Program-made: the position numbers and the translations under genes
NCBI RefSeq assembly: GCF_030265065.1
Contig: NC_080416.1
Location: 26,620,501 to 26,684,500 of the forward strand
DNA: 64,000 nt
Direction of reading: 5' to 3'
DNA from: Corythoichthys intestinalis
Taxonomy: Eukaryota > Chordata > Actinopteri > Syngnathiformes > Syngnathidae
Shown: positions 23,851 to 47,742 of the stretch, one piece after another
Layout of the letters: every line of letters starts with the position of its first letter
Position numbering within the stretch: the first letter of the stretch is position 1
The notes under the pieces: generated by a model
Told to the model about the DNA's origin: nothing
Seen by the model: the letters and a program-made list of their open reading frames with translations, nothing else
Databases searched by the model: none

Positions 23851-25310
23851 GTATAAAAATATACATTAGAAATAACACAAAAAACTTATTAGTCAGGGGA
23901 TAAACAAAACTAAATAAAAATTCAGCCTTCCTTCGGGTAAGACACTACTGCTTATGTCCACAATAACAGCCAAATTCAACAAAAAAATGAAAGCTCCTTT
24001 GGGCTGCTCGAAAGCAAATTAAAAAAAAAAAGAAGAAAGAAAATTAGGGAGAAAGTGATAAACCTCAGTTCACTTCATTTTTCACAGTTTAATTAAGATT
24101 AACAGTAGAAAATACATACAGGAGGACACCTCTTTCTAAGCAACTTCTTACTCAAGTTTTGCAAGTTAGCAAATTAACACAGTTAGCAAATTCACGCAAT
24201 GTTATGTTAACGCTGATACAGGTCGGACTTTCAGGAGCAAAATTAGTGGTGTGTTTCCCACTTCCACAACATTGACGTCTTTTTACATTAAATACAGTAG
24301 CTGCAGCTGGTCGAAAAAAAAACCTTCTAGTAACCCTCCTCTTCGAAGGAGGTGGAGGAGGCGGCATGGGGCTGGGGCTGTGAGTGCATGTGTGTGTTTG
24401 TGTCTCTGTGTGGGGGGACCGGGGTCCATGTCATCAGCCAATCAAACGTGGATTTGAGGGGAAAAAATGGACTGGCACACTCAGCGGTGAAAAGGGATAA
24501 ATGTAAGTCTTATCGTAATGAAAATATTTCACTTAATAATGTATCACAACAACGTATGGGGAAACAATCTAATTTACCTATATAACTGAAGTCATTATAT
24601 AATGCAAATAAGGTTGCTAAAAAGTTGTGGGGGACAATTTAAGCATCCTGAAAAGTTGGTGGTGTCATGTCCCTACCGTCTCTATGCAAACCTACGCCCT
24701 TGCAGATAGTTCTTACAAAATAATGATCACAACATTTGGCCAAAAAAATCCATTTGAAGTTGAAGGGTGGCTGCGAATGAACAGTCTATTGCCGTTAATA
24801 GCAGAAAATGAGTTAAGCTGTGTCAGACCAAACTCTGATAGGAATTACTTTAGTAAGGCGAGTATGCAGTAATTTTGTAAAAAAAGAAAAAAAGTGTTTC
24901 AAATATTTTTTAAAAATGGTATTGGTGCAACACTAGAACTGATGGCTGTTTTTCCACTTTATTTCAGAAATAAGATGAATCAAAGTATATAACACAGTGA
25001 TAACAAAATGACTGGAAAATGCCACATTTTTAAGCAATTAAAGCGTATTTCCAGCAGTTAGCTAAACAATTGATTAATAGTGTACAGTTTGATAAATACC
25101 TGATGTCATATTTACATTTAGTCTTGAATGTTTTGTATATATTTCCGATTTCGTGAGCTCAATATAAAATGAAGGCAAGACGGAGGGAGGAGGAGTTTGC
25201 TGAATTTATGAAACTTGATTTCTGTACGTTACATTCGCTTCATTTGACAATGATAAAAGTCCAATTGTGCCTGTGAATGCTCATCTTTCAGTCTTTATGT
25301 GAGGACAAAT
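23851..25310. other. Intergenic DNA and 3' flank of copy B
   Basis: From about 24880 it matches the 3' flank of copy C (47640-47742 joined to 51749-52142), which makes it the empty site of the L2 LINE there. The minus strand has AATAAA at about 24957-24963, some 350 bp past the copy B stop, a possible poly(A) signal. Bases 24150-24480 are GC-richer repeat-like sequence. No other gene is seen. Confidence 0.5.
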
Positions 25311-36550
<11,240 letters not shown>

Positions 36551-36640
36551 TTTAGCGCTTGACTGGACTTGACTTCCTTATTCAAATGAGGAAGATTTGC
36601 AATAATCACCAAAATCTGCTTTTTTTCTGAGTTCTGAGAT

Positions 36641-36655
36641 GCACTTCCTCTTTTG
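36641..36655 (-). promoter_or_regulatory. PU.1/ETS-like site upstream of copy B
   Basis: The minus strand reads CAAAAGAGGAAGTGC, 91-105 bp upstream of the copy B start codon at 36550. It is the third example of the conserved site in this array. It is slightly closer to the gene because copy B lacks a short stretch near the start codon that A and Z have. Confidence 0.6.
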
Positions 36656-36892
36656 TAAGTCTACTTCAAAGCACAGCGTTTCCAGAAAAGAGACAAATGT
36701 CAACATTTTCTTGTTTGCATCATTTTTCTGTGCCACATAACTAGAGACAGAAGCTGTGCACAATAAAGAAAACTAAAGCAGTAACTTAAAAGGACAACAA
36801 TTTAAAATGATAAGTGATTAGGCACTAAAATGACGTCGTCGGTATCGAGGAGTACGAAGAAATGACGTGCCGACGCTTTGTAATATGTACTT

Positions 36893-36959
36893 TTAGATTT
36901 GCAATTATCATCAAAATCTTTTTTTTTCTGAGTTCTGAGGTGCACTTCCTCTTTTTTAA
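36893..36959 (-). promoter_or_regulatory. Orphan duplicate of the lectin-gene promoter (first part)
   Basis: Bases 36893-36956 repeat the promoter of the lectin genes (compare 36592-36655 and 4665-4730), including a second AAAAGAGGAAGTGC site on the minus strand at 36942-36956. No exon 1 lies next to it: it follows the normal upstream flank of copy B, which breaks off at about 36892. The remainder of this promoter copy continues after the TTAA element at 38701-38727 and after the copia fossil at 40749-40845. It is best read as the remnant of a further gene copy that lost its exons. Confidence 0.6.
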
Positions 36960-38696
36960 AGTGCGTACGACAGGAGGAAAAAAAGTCTTAAATAGCATTA
37001 TTATGTGAATTAGAATCATATTTTGAGACGATTCAACTATATACAACAATTTGGCAAAGCCAGATGACGAGAAATTAGTCTTTTAATCTGCTGGTTAGCC
37101 ACGCCTACGATTATAGGGCTCTAGTGTCCCCAACAGGAGGATGACGTCGGCAGGAGAATGGTTTTATTTGTTTTACTTTTCAGCCCATTGAAGGGGAATT
37201 ATTCAGAACGAGGAAAATGCGACGAAGAGAGACGCAAAATGACATTGTTTCAGTCTCTCTACTCCAATATTTTTACAGGACATTCTTTTTATCCAAGTAT
37301 TTTTCCCCAATAGCTAAATAAATGATATAGTCATGACAAATAAGTGTTGTGCAAAATGGAATATGAAGTATTAAAAATGCATTTATTCAGTACGACATGG
37401 CAAAATTACTCCATAATGGTCAAAGCTGTAGACTTCACCTTTACTGTTGCACCTCCCGAACGATATTATATGCCACCGTTTAGTTAGTCGGGCTTTTGTC
37501 ATTTCCCTGCCCCGGCTTCGGAGAATGTAAACAAACCAAGAGGTGTGACAGCTAGCCGACATGCTAACCCGAACCGAGTGATGTTTCAAAGTCTTCGAAG
37601 CGTAAAATCACACATAACTAGCCCAGATCATTTCACACGGCGGCGGCGTTGTCGATTGTTTTCGCCGGATCGGCAACCCGCCCGCCGGCGAGCAAGTTAG
37701 AGCTCGTCGTTCCCCTGCTGAGGGCAGAGGGCTCATTTGCAGGGAAGCAGCTGGACAATGACCGCCGGACAAACCGGCCGACGTCGGAGGAGCGCGTAGT
37801 TGCCAGATAGTCAACACGATTATGGCAAAATAATGCTTTACTACACGGCGAAGACGTAAACAGTGAGAGAGTCATAGGAGGGCGGCTGCAATTGTTGTGC
37901 AGCTAACATGGAAGAATGTGTCAGGAGAGCTTTCCTACATGCCCATCCATGATCAAACGTAAGTAAATAGTCCTTTATTTAAAGAAAGTTTGTAGTGTTT
38001 ACTTTGTAATCGCTGTATTTGCGGCCATTTTTAATACAAAGTTGCAATTTATGATCGGGTGGAAAATTTGACAGAACACCGGGACACGAAGAGGGCAATA
38101 AGCCGAGTATAGTGCTCTACCGGCGGAAGGATGTGCAACAAGCCGCCAGTCGTTGGCCAAGTGGACAAGAAGCATGTCAGCCACAAATGCAAGCCACCTC
38201 GGTATTAAAACGTGTGCCATGATCCCAGTATTTAACATAATACAAAACACGATGTTTACTCACTTCCTGGTAAATCCAATAGTCCCACAGTTGTCGCACA
38301 CTTGTTTTGGCCGATCTCGGGTTGAACGGGAACTTTCTGAAACCCAAAAAGGCTCACATGTCTCTCTCTGGTGCAGCCACAAAAGCCTGCAGCCGTTTGG
38401 CTGGCATGATGCGAAAAATAAACAAATTAATCCACAAAATCAGCTGAATCTGATGTCCATCTGCATTCTATAAAGCAATGCTGTATTGTGAGATGCTGAC
38501 CCAGGCGACGTAATATTCACATTCGTCCTAAACCCGAGAAAGTAGCCGGAAGTCACTCATTTTCATGGCGTGGGAATAAAAAATTGAATATATAAAACGA
38601 TCGCTTCCACACACATCGAAGCGGTCCATTTAATTCAGGAGCATAAAAAACCGTGTGAAATATGAAATAAACATGCATTTTGGTGTCATACGCACT
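36960..38696. mobile_element. TTAA-flanked (Kolobok/piggyBac-type) DNA element
   Basis: TTAA at 36956-36959 and 38697-38700 flanks inverted ends AGTGCGTACGACA and TGTCATACGCACT. The interior has a GC-rich part (37630-37800) and an ATG with a GTAAGT donor near 37908-37960, but no recognised domain. Part of it recurs inverted at about 43970-44340. It sits inside the orphan promoter copy. The empty site is visible at 36651-36665. Confidence 0.75.
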
Positions 38697-38727
38697 TTAA
38701 GTCTACTTCAAAGAACAGCGTGGGGTC

Positions 38728-40748
38728 TGTTGAGGTGGTTGCAGCTCAACGTTGCATTCGTAGGAAGAATTGACAGAGAATAAGTTGTCTTTTAGCCAAA
38801 ACTCGGCGTATTTAATTTCCATTGACATGCGGATACATCCTCTCTCATTGCTGTCTTCATAGGCAATCCCACATATCAAAGTCATCAAAGTCAAACACAA
38901 AGAAGTAATAAATGTAGCACTTTAGACAATTAAGTCCCATCCTGCCATCTTGCGGCGAAAAGATAATATGTCAATATTAACAAGCAATAGGAACATTATT
39001 TCAGCATCAACTGAGGACACATTTATGAATACAAAACATTTCCTCCACCATTTCTCTCAACACCCCCACTTGTTCTCATGTTGATGGCCTTTTTAACAAC
39101 CAAAGGAACTTTTAAATTTCAAATTCCAAAAATAACACTGTCAAACTTCTTTAATTTTAACTTTGTTACAGGTTTTGTCATGATATCAGCTATCATGTCT
39201 TCCGTTGTCAATCAGGTAGCACTCCGCATTTTCTCTTTTTAGTGCGACACCATCTTCTCTTTTTAGTGCGACTCCACTGCACCGGGTACCATCTGTCAAC
39301 TCGACGCTGTGGTTCTCTGGTTTGAACGTCTCCTGGAATCTTTTGAACTTGGTCACGTCAGTGATGATATGAGATGTCGCTCCCGTGTCCACCATCAGGC
39401 CTCGTTCCCGGATGTTGTGTGTATCCTGACGCCTGGTGTCGGGCTGTTCATCTCTCACCTTGAATGCGAAGTCAGGATCTCTATCTTCAGCAATTTTTCT
39501 CGCTCCGTCCGGTTTTTCCTTGCGTCTGCAAGTGGTGTCTTTGTGCGTGTCCGTTTTGCACCGACTACACCATGTCTTTTGTCGACATGATTTTGCACGG
39601 TGGCCTTTGATCCCACATTTGAAGCACACCAACTCTGTGTCGTCTTTGATCCGGTCACGGGCGTTTGCTTTTGTGGCTTGCTTTGAAGCTCTTGCTTGAG
39701 TCTTCATCACTCTGTTGCTTGATTCTGCTGCATTTAACTTTTCCGTTTCTTCAAAACTTCGGAGTTTGGTTTTGAATTCTGCAAATGTCATGTTCTCATC
39801 AGTATGTGCCACATGAATTGTAAATGGCTTGTAACTTTCTGGCAGCCCCTTCAAGACCATTGCAATAAGTAGACCATCTGCCATTGTTTCACCTGCATTT
39901 CGCAATGCTGTGATGGCGGTCTCAGCTCTTATTATGTAGTCCACTATGCTTTCTTCGGTTCCCTTTTGAAGAGATGTTAGTACAGTGTACAAATTTATAA
40001 TCCTGGATTTTCCTTTCCCAGCATAATATTCTCTTAATATTTTCAGAGCTTTTCTTTCGTCATTTGGCGCATCTCTCATTATTAATGAAAGGCTTTTATC
40101 ATCAAGAAGTTGTATCATTTCAGCATACGCGTCCGCATTTTTCATTTCATCATTTTCTCTCTCTGCTTCAGTGGTTGGTCCTACCTTCTTTAGCCCGATT
40201 AGATGAAAATGTCCCAACATTTTAGTTTCCCAGAGTTCATATTTAGCTTCATCTCCGTCAAATGCCAGTTGAGGTAACCTACTTGTTCCTCGTGGATCCA
40301 TGTTGCCTGTTAGCTTTTTCCGCTAATCAGCAGTCCGTGAGCACGCTGTCCTTCGCGACCTTCTACACGATGGAAACTGACTTTACCTTCGAATGACTCC
40401 TGGGCCCATAACCTGTTGAGGTGGTTGCAGCTCAACGTTGCATTCGTAGGAAGAATTGACTGAGAATAAGTTGTCTTTTAGCCAAAACTCGGCGTATTTA
40501 ATTTCCATTGACATGCGGATACATCCTCTCTCATTGCTGTCTTCACAGGCAATCCCACAAATCAAAGTCATCAAAGTCAAACACAAAGAAGTAATAAATG
40601 TAGCACTTTAGACAATTAAGCCCCATCCTGCTATCTTGTGGCGAAAAGATAATATGTCAATATTAACAAGCAATAGGAACATTATTTCAACATCAACTGA
40701 GGACACATTTATGAATACAAAACATTTCCTCCACCATTTCTCTCAACA
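38728..40748 (-). mobile_element. Ty1/copia-type LTR retrotransposon fossil
   Basis: Two 335-bp long terminal repeats (38728-39062 and 40414-40748, TGTTGAGG...CTCAACA) are flanked by the 5-bp duplication GGGTC. The minus strand carries a gag frame (40301 downward) with a CCHC zinc knuckle (CFKCGIKGHRAKSC) and the start of the protease (MVDTGATSH). Integrase and reverse transcriptase are not present, so it is broken. A purine-rich stretch adjoins the left repeat. The two repeats look almost alike, so it is young. Copies Z and A show the empty site. Confidence 0.92.
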
Positions 40749-41017
40749 GGGTCAAATTGCCAGAAAACAGAAACAAGTTAACATTTTCCTGTGCATCATT
40801 TTTATGATTTTTATGTGCCACATTAAAGTTACTGTAGCGGACCTGCTCCGAATAAGGGTGAGACTTGACTGATGATTTGGTGTCTTTTTTTTATCAAACC
40901 TTGCAAAACCGTTCCCTTGAACCATAAGAAAATAAAGCAGTTTACATTGGAAAATAAAACTATCACCAGGATCACCGTAAGAGCTTTTCCTCTTCGCGAG
41001 GGGCCGCTAGACTAGGG
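40749..41017. other. Last part of the orphan lectin promoter copy, then spacer
   Basis: Bases 40749-40845 match 4757-4835 (GTCAAATTGCCAGAAA) in the flank of copy Z. The rest has no recognised feature. Confidence 0.55.
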
Positions 41018-42453
41018 CTGCGTTCCAATCACGGTTTTAGTTGCCCTCGCTCACTTGTCCTAAGCACTTGCTATGACGTCACACGGAGGCCACTTGGAGG
41101 GCGGCGGGAAACTGGGCGGAGGGGGAGCGAAAGACGTAAATGGAACACACCTGCACTCATTCACTCACAGGCAAGAAAATCATGAAACAACCACAAGGTT
41201 TTGGAGTAGCGCTATACTGCCAATTCCAAATCAGTGGCACCTCCAGAAGTTCTTCATAGGGGTGGCCAAATGGGGCTACTTAAAACCTTGAGGTGGAACA
41301 CCAAAAAATAAAAGCCTTAATTTCAGGTTTTTACTATGTTGTAATAATAAACAGGCCAGTAGAAAACTGTCAGATTGACTTACGAATATCACACCTAGTG
41401 ATATACTTTTGTTGATTGTGTTATATCTTATTTCGTACACTAGTATATTGTGTTAATGTGCATAGTACATAATAGTCCAATCAACATTTTGAGTTCTGCA
41501 GCTACTACAATTTAACATTATACTGGCGCGTGCGGTGGCCAACAAATTCATTGGGGGGAGCCGTGGCCAGGCGTGGCCACCCCCTAGAGGCGCCATTATT
41601 CTACATTGCACAAAATGCACGGCGACTCATGTCAATAAGCCGGACACGTATTCCACGCTTGATGGCAATACGTCGGTAGCTGGGAATGATCAAATTATTA
41701 GTTTTGTATCAAATTTTATTTGGGCAATTCTTTATTTATTGGTCGATACCTTATAATTTGTAGACAACTTTAAATGCATTTAACCTATTTGAAGTTTAGT
41801 TTCAGTCCCTCCCAATGGCATTTGATTGGCAGACCATTTATTTTGTTAAAAGCAAAATAGAAAAGCGAAATAGAAACATCAATGAAAAAGAATTATTTTT
41901 TCCCCTTTTTTTACGGCAAAAGTGAAAGTCAATAAAAAAGTTACTGTATTATTATTTATTCATTTATTTCTCTTTATATTTACTTATTTATTCATGTGGT
42001 TTTTTTATTTATTTTGGCACTATTGTGATTCCATACGTTCTGCCATAACTGCCACATACAGTCTAATTTTTTTAATTTTTTATCAACAATGATGAAATTT
42101 ACAATTCGAAAGGCAGTTTGGTATAACATTAAAATACCGTGCTGGCAGCTTAATTCACTTTCTTCTTCTTTGGTGGTATATATACAGCAGCCAACGGTGT
42201 TTGAGCTTCATTATCACCACCGTATGGAAAATATGTCCATGCGCCATTGCAATGCATTGTGGGATACAGGGAGCTCCGGAGTGACCATCGTTTTTCACTC
42301 GATCACTGAGCCCTCTGAGGGTCCATCTCACCAAGTTCACTTCGCTGTTTTGGGAATTGGAACGGCCCTTAAGATGGCGGCCGGGATTCCCCCGGGGGGC
42401 GGTGGCTCGGGCAAGTGAGCGAGGGCTCATTTAAACCGCGATTGAAACGCAGC
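41018..42453. mobile_element. Non-autonomous DNA element with GGGCTGCGTTCCAATC ends
   Basis: The left end GGGCTGCGTTCCAATC and the inverted right end GGGCTGCGTTTCAATC continue as long inverted arms (CCCTCGCTCACTTG in both). No clear target duplication and no transposase. A 109-residue frame near the right end is only the arm sequence. Confidence 0.7.
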
Positions 42454-42764
42454 CCAGATCAACTCACACAGTTCGCTGTCACTCTTTTTGGCTCGCCTTC
42501 AAACATTGTAAAACACAGGAAATCCACCAAAATAAAAGTGTAATAAGAAGTAATAGCAAATTACGAAATAAAAGACATTCAGTAGACAAAAGAATTAAGC
42601 TTTGGTTATTTACACTCCCACCAAAATTATGCATACTAGTTACATCAAACAAATGAATATTTTTCAACAATGAAATAACCGCAATTTAGTTAGCTACATT
42701 AACCTCTGGGTAAATGTTAATAATCAATGTCCAACACAATGTCATCAACTTTCCAGGTTTCCAG
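42454..42764. other. Intergenic spacer
   Basis: AT-rich; I see nothing coding or repetitive that I can name. Confidence 0.4.
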
Positions 42765-43660
42765 GTTACGATTCGATTAAAAAAACGATACATTTTTTAG
42801 GCCGAGCGATTCGATACGATTCGATGCAGTTTAAGAACGATACGGTTCGATACAGAGTGAAAACGTTACGATAGTAAACATTTGTTGTGTGTTCGTACAG
42901 TATTTTAAACATATAAAAAAAGACCACATTTTTTAATAGCAAAATTAAACAACAAAATTTCATACCAATGTTATGTTTTATTTTTTTATGAGAAAAAAAA
43001 TAAGGCTTACTATATGACCGTCATTTTGTTGGATGGGATTGATAATAATTAATAATAAAACAGTCATTTAATTACTGTATTTCCTGGTGTTTTGAACACT
43101 ATAGGTAAGTAATTTAAGTGCAAACTTTCAACGTAAACATCTTACGAGCAAAAAATATTATATGCAGCAACTCTTGAAAAAAAAAAAAAAAGAATTAAAC
43201 CTGTTAGTGTTATCATAAATAAATACTAAATTATGCTTTACCACTGGTATAATTGGGGGAATAAAAACATGGCATTTTAGACAGACAGGTCTATAATCAT
43301 TACTTTAACCTTATACACAGCAAAGTCTTATGCCTGTGCTTCCACATTTTTTTATTCCTCATCCCTGTCTCTATCTCTTTTAAAGGGCAGATTTTTCTTG
43401 AGGAAGATCAACTGATCCACATGTTCATGTTTAAGTAGACTGCGTTTCGTGGAAACAATATCTCCAGCAGATCGTGCTGCCCTTTCCACCATTGTAGCGG
43501 GTTATTCTTCAGGGTTAAAAACTCACGATCTTTGTACCGCTTCACACTCGCTCTGTCCCATGCGAACAGATCTGGCTGCCTTCGTCATTTCAAAGTCTGA
43601 CTTTTGTTTTCCTGGGTGCGTTGAAATCAATCGCTGCACGTCGCTGGCGTGGTGCGCAAA
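42765..43660 (-). mobile_element. hAT transposase C-terminal fragment
   Basis: Minus-strand sequence near 43360-43500 reads SAGDIVSTKRSLLKHEHVDQ followed by LIFLKKNLPFKR, the dimerisation end of hAT transposases. The left edge has GGTTACGATTCGATTAAA, a terminal-type sequence. Frames further upstream are broken. Confidence 0.7.
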
Positions 43661-44544
43661 CTGCCCATTGCTTTAGCATGTTGCTTCGTTGCCACTACTA
43701 GTTTCGTTTTGGGTTGTGAAGAAAACGCTATGGAGCGTGCGTTGCAGTGGTTTTGTTAGCTCTCGCGTTGTTATGACACGCCCGTGACGATCGGGTAATG
43801 ACGGCGACTACTAGCGGTTCCGCCGAAATGAATGGGAAGTTGAGGCAACCACGACAGCGGTCACAATCTAAGTGCGCTGTGTGGTGAATGACACAAGCGC
43901 AGCATGTGAGGTAAAAGCTAAATTATTATCATATTAAGCAATGGATCGAACTAGGCATTAGAAGACGATTCTTGTGCTTGCGAAAGCCGAATTCTATCTC
44001 TACTATCGGTTCATTGAATATTTAATGGCTAATTACTGTCGAATGGTAACTTTATCATCGATACAGCTGTATCTCTCACCTGTAAAACCGAATATCAGGT
44101 GTGTTGTTCTGACAAAATTTGCAACCCATCAAAAATTGCTACCTTGCGGGTTTTGCGCATGCGCGTAACATTAAAAATGGCCGCGAATGCGGCAATTCCA
44201 AAGTAAACACTACAAACTTTCTTAAAGAAAGGAATATTTACTTAATTTTCATCATGTAAAGACATGTACAAAAGTTCTCAGACACATCCTACCATGTTAG
44301 CTGCACACAGTAACTGCACTCCGCGCTCTCACTGTTAATAACTTTGCCGCGTCGTTAAGTATTAATTTAAGCCATTTTCGTGTTGCACATGTATGTTTAT
44401 GATGTATCTAGTTTAGTTAGCACTTTGGATAACATTGAGAGTCCAACTGAATGTAAAAGAGGGGGTTTTCAGCGCCACAAAAGCTTTGGGAGCAAAACTT
44501 TATAAGGGAGCAAATTTTGACAGAACACCGGTCGTATCGGTTTA
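43661..44544. repeat. Repeat mosaic, including an inverted piece of the TTAA element
   Basis: About 43970-44340, read on the minus strand, matches 37890-38080 (for example AAGAAAGTTTGTAGTGTTTA). Another short piece at 44505-44540 matches 38065-38085. No gene is seen. Confidence 0.5.
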
Positions 44545-45498
44545 TCGTTCTCAAGATTACCTTTTAGCAAATTAAGTTTCTCACCAGGTGAAATGCCTTT
44601 GCAGTCGACAAGTGCATCAAACGATGCCCTCCAACCAATGTAGGAGATTGGATCCCCACTGACAACCGTGGGCATTGGCACTGGTATTCTGTTTATAACA
44701 ATGCTGTCTTTGATGGCTTTGGCCAACTGCGCAATGTCCGTGGGAGGTGCTGGTGTAGTTACATCGGGAACCAGATCAGACACATTTAGATATTTTGGAA
44801 TGAACTCTTGGATTTGAGGATTGAGTGGGTGACTTATGCCACTCTTAGGTGCTGGTGCTTCATGTCTTGCTTGATTGTCGACAGAGAAATTATCATTGCC
44901 ATGATAGTCCATATCCACACCAGTTTCTCTGTCATAAACCCCACATTTAGCATGAGCAGCTTCCATTCCCTTTTCTGCCTTTAAACGCTCAAGTTCCAAT
45001 TTTTGTACCTCCAACTCCTTTCTGTGTTGCTCCTCAATGTCTCTTATTTTCTCCTTTTGTTTAATTTCCATTTGCAGAATTTTATATTCTGCTTCCTTTG
45101 CTGCCAGCTCTGCTGCTGCCTCAATCCTTTTAGCTTCTTCAATGCTTGAGGTGTTTGTTTGCTTGCTGACACCTGATTCTTCAATTGCGGCAATACGCTC
45201 ATTGATGATTTTCATAATGTCCTTTGTTACTGAGTCACAAGCATCCATCTTGCGTCTTGCAACAAAAGATGGTGGTGTATGCTCTTTTAGTTTATTGTAC
45301 ACCTCCGTCATGCTTCGCATTCCTTTTTCAGTATCATCAGCCATTGAACACAGCATATGTTCTGATAAGTCAGACTACTCTTTCTCTTTCTCTGGATGAA
45401 CTTTCTCTGGATGTCTTGACTATCCCTTTACATTGTTCATATAGCCGAATCAGTCTCTTTTCCTTTTTATTTAACTCCTCCGTATGACATGCAGGCAT
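44545..45498 (-). mobile_element. BEL/Pao-type gag fossil fragment
   Basis: The minus strand encodes a gag-like protein with a long charged coiled coil (EQHRKELEVQKLELERLKAE) and then GDPISYIGWRASFDALVD and ISPGEKLNLLKG, the conserved Pao-type gag domain. No repeats at its ends and no pol region are seen, so it is a broken remnant. It looks moderately old. Confidence 0.7.
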
Positions 45499-45511
45499 TT
45501 TGTATGTTAGC

Positions 45512-46560
45512 ACCAGGGGTGAAAGTGGGCCAGAACAGTCAGGAACGCAGTTTCGGTATAAGGTTCAGGGCCAGAACGCAGCTCCGGTATAAGATTCAGG
45601 GCCGGAATGCTGTTCCGGTACATGGTGCTTTAATTCCGAAAATATGACAGCACTGTCAAAACGCTATTGAAAAAAAAAAATGCTAAACTGCCACACATGC
45701 ATTTCAGCCCCAAGAATAAAACAATCTACCAACACCAGATTTACATACACAAGTGTTAACAACAAGCATAATAAAGTGCTTGTGTAGCGTAATCCGTTTC
45801 CTCCAATATTTATTGTAGCTTTGAGCTTCCTCATTTTCCTCATTTTCTCCTGCTCGGTAGCTGTTGGCATGGCGACATTGGTTGAGTGGAGGGCCAGCGC
45901 ATCTCTCAGATGTCCCGTATTCCGCTGGACGTGCTTGATCATTTCAAGGGTACTATTCCATCTAGTTGACACTTCCTGTGTGAGCGACTCTTTCTTCTGA
46001 TTGTGTGCGATCTGTTGCTGCTCTAACTCCACGGCATTTGCTGGGCTGTGTTTGAAATGTCCAACTTTTCAGCATTTTGCCAATGCGCTGTCAAATGGGC
46101 TGTTGTGTAAAGAAACCGTGACTGCTCGGTGCACACTGTGTGCGATGCACGGCAAGTGTTCAAAAGGAAGCTGTCTGGCCGCAGCAATCAAGTTGCCTGC
46201 ACTATCAGTGGTCAGGGAGACCACTTTGTGTTCAATGTTCCAGTCTTTGGCTACTTGCATGAAATGCGCTGCAACAACGTCGCTGAAGTGCCTCTCTTCG
46301 GTCTTCATAACAGTCAAAGCATGCGACTGAAATTCCCACAGTGGGCCGAATTAATGTGCTGTTACCCCGTGGTAGTTATCATTACTGAGGGACGTCCAGT
46401 AATCTCCAGTGAGCGCGACTGTGTTTGTCTGCTCCAACGCGTGCTGTACCTTGGACTTCTCCGTGAACTTTCCGTTCAGAATTGTTTTCGTTTCACTTAA
46501 ACAGCCTACTCTTTAACAGCGAGTGAGCAGGCAAGATCAAGCACATGTTTTCGGGTTACG
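45512..46560 (-). mobile_element. hAT element with broken ZBED-like transposase
   Basis: The left end CAGGGGTGAAAGTGGGCC equals that at 11483. Minus-strand pieces in order: LTGDYWTS-like (about 46370-46420), DVVAAHFMQVAKDWNIEHKV and TTDSAGNLIAAARQLPFEHL (46069-46317), then TRWNSTLEMIKHVQRNTG (45664-46032), all typical of hAT catalytic domains. Frames are shifted and the right end is not found. Confidence 0.8.
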
Positions 46561-47742
46561 ACTTTTTTTCTCACGTTGCAACCAGTGCCCACAGTTGATA
46601 AAAACTACAAGTCCACTTGGTCACAATGAACGTTAATCTCGCGATAAAAAAAATGACGCCGTTAAAATTGATTTTCGTTAACGCGTTAATATATATATTT
46701 ACGCTTCTAGTAGTTAACGCACAGCACAGAAAGTCTCATCGGAATCTCATCTACGTCGTGCTGGACCCATTTTTGGAGATTCCGTGGGTTCCTCTGGTTT
46801 GATTTTGCAGTTTTAACTTTGTCAACACTTACGCTTACGCCAACTGCACTTCATGTTGTTCTGTCTGAACCGGAAGTTCAGAGCAGAGATTGTCAAAGAT
46901 GGCACCGCCCATGTTTCACTCCGGAAACTTGTCTATTGATTTTCAGTCACTTCCTGTTGATTTGGGGGCATTTATTGGTTTCTTCCTGTTGTTTGAAAAA
47001 AATAAGTAGGAAAATTCTCTTTATTAAATGCCTTATTGAGTGAGTCCACTAAAATCCACTGAGGCTTTGACGCTCACGCTGCCGAGAACAGCCCCTCACC
47101 TACACAATGAGGGACAAAACACACGGGAGGTGAACTGGCTCACGTTCAACGCATTTTTAATGGAATGAGCGTGACAGAGCGAAAATCGCCAACCCTCTTG
47201 CGCCGAAGCGACACGCGCCGTTCCTACATGTGAAATTTCACGCTCATACAGGTTATTGCTGTCTTGTTGTGTTTGCCAGGGCGTGCAGTGAAGCAGGGCA
47301 TGATCCTCCCATCTAGCCAATCATCATCGCGCTTACATTTGTGTCACCACCCTTCCCAACTCCAGCACTGCTTTCTCCAGGTAGGCAGCTGATGTGTGAA
47401 AAAAATCGGACCACTTGTGCTTCATTCAACCAAATTGTTGTAATGCGCCCCTCCACATCCTTAGTAACAGTAAACACGTTGCAAAGATGGGATAAGTTAT
47501 CAACCCTATACACTCTGCGCTGTACAAATGGTGGACGCCGGCGTCCTCTTGATTTCTCTGCGCCATAACGTCTGTTGTACTCGTCATAAAGTCGTCATTT
47601 TTGACCAGTGAATAGTAATTTTGTATATAAAAAAAGGTTTCAGATATTTTTTCAAAAAATGTGGTATCGGTTCAGTATTTCTGTTCGGTATCAGCTGATA
47701 CCACACAGAAGTCAAAAAATGTTATAGGTGCAACACTAGAAG
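46561..47742. other. Repeat mosaic and 3' flank of copy C
   Basis: Bases 46625-46700 look like a hAT end (GTTAACGCGTTAAT). Bases 46720-46870 match 22145-22280. Bases 47080-47570 have short minus-strand frames that I cannot assign. From about 47640 it is the 3' flank shared with copy B. Confidence 0.4.

Noticed and set aside
37600-37820. A CpG-island promoter of an unknown gene
   Set aside because: The GC-rich stretch is internal to the TTAA-flanked transposon and no downstream exon was found.
42089-42418. A 109-residue plus-strand protein
   Set aside because: It lies in the inverted arm of the GGGCTGCG-ended element and has no recognisable domain.
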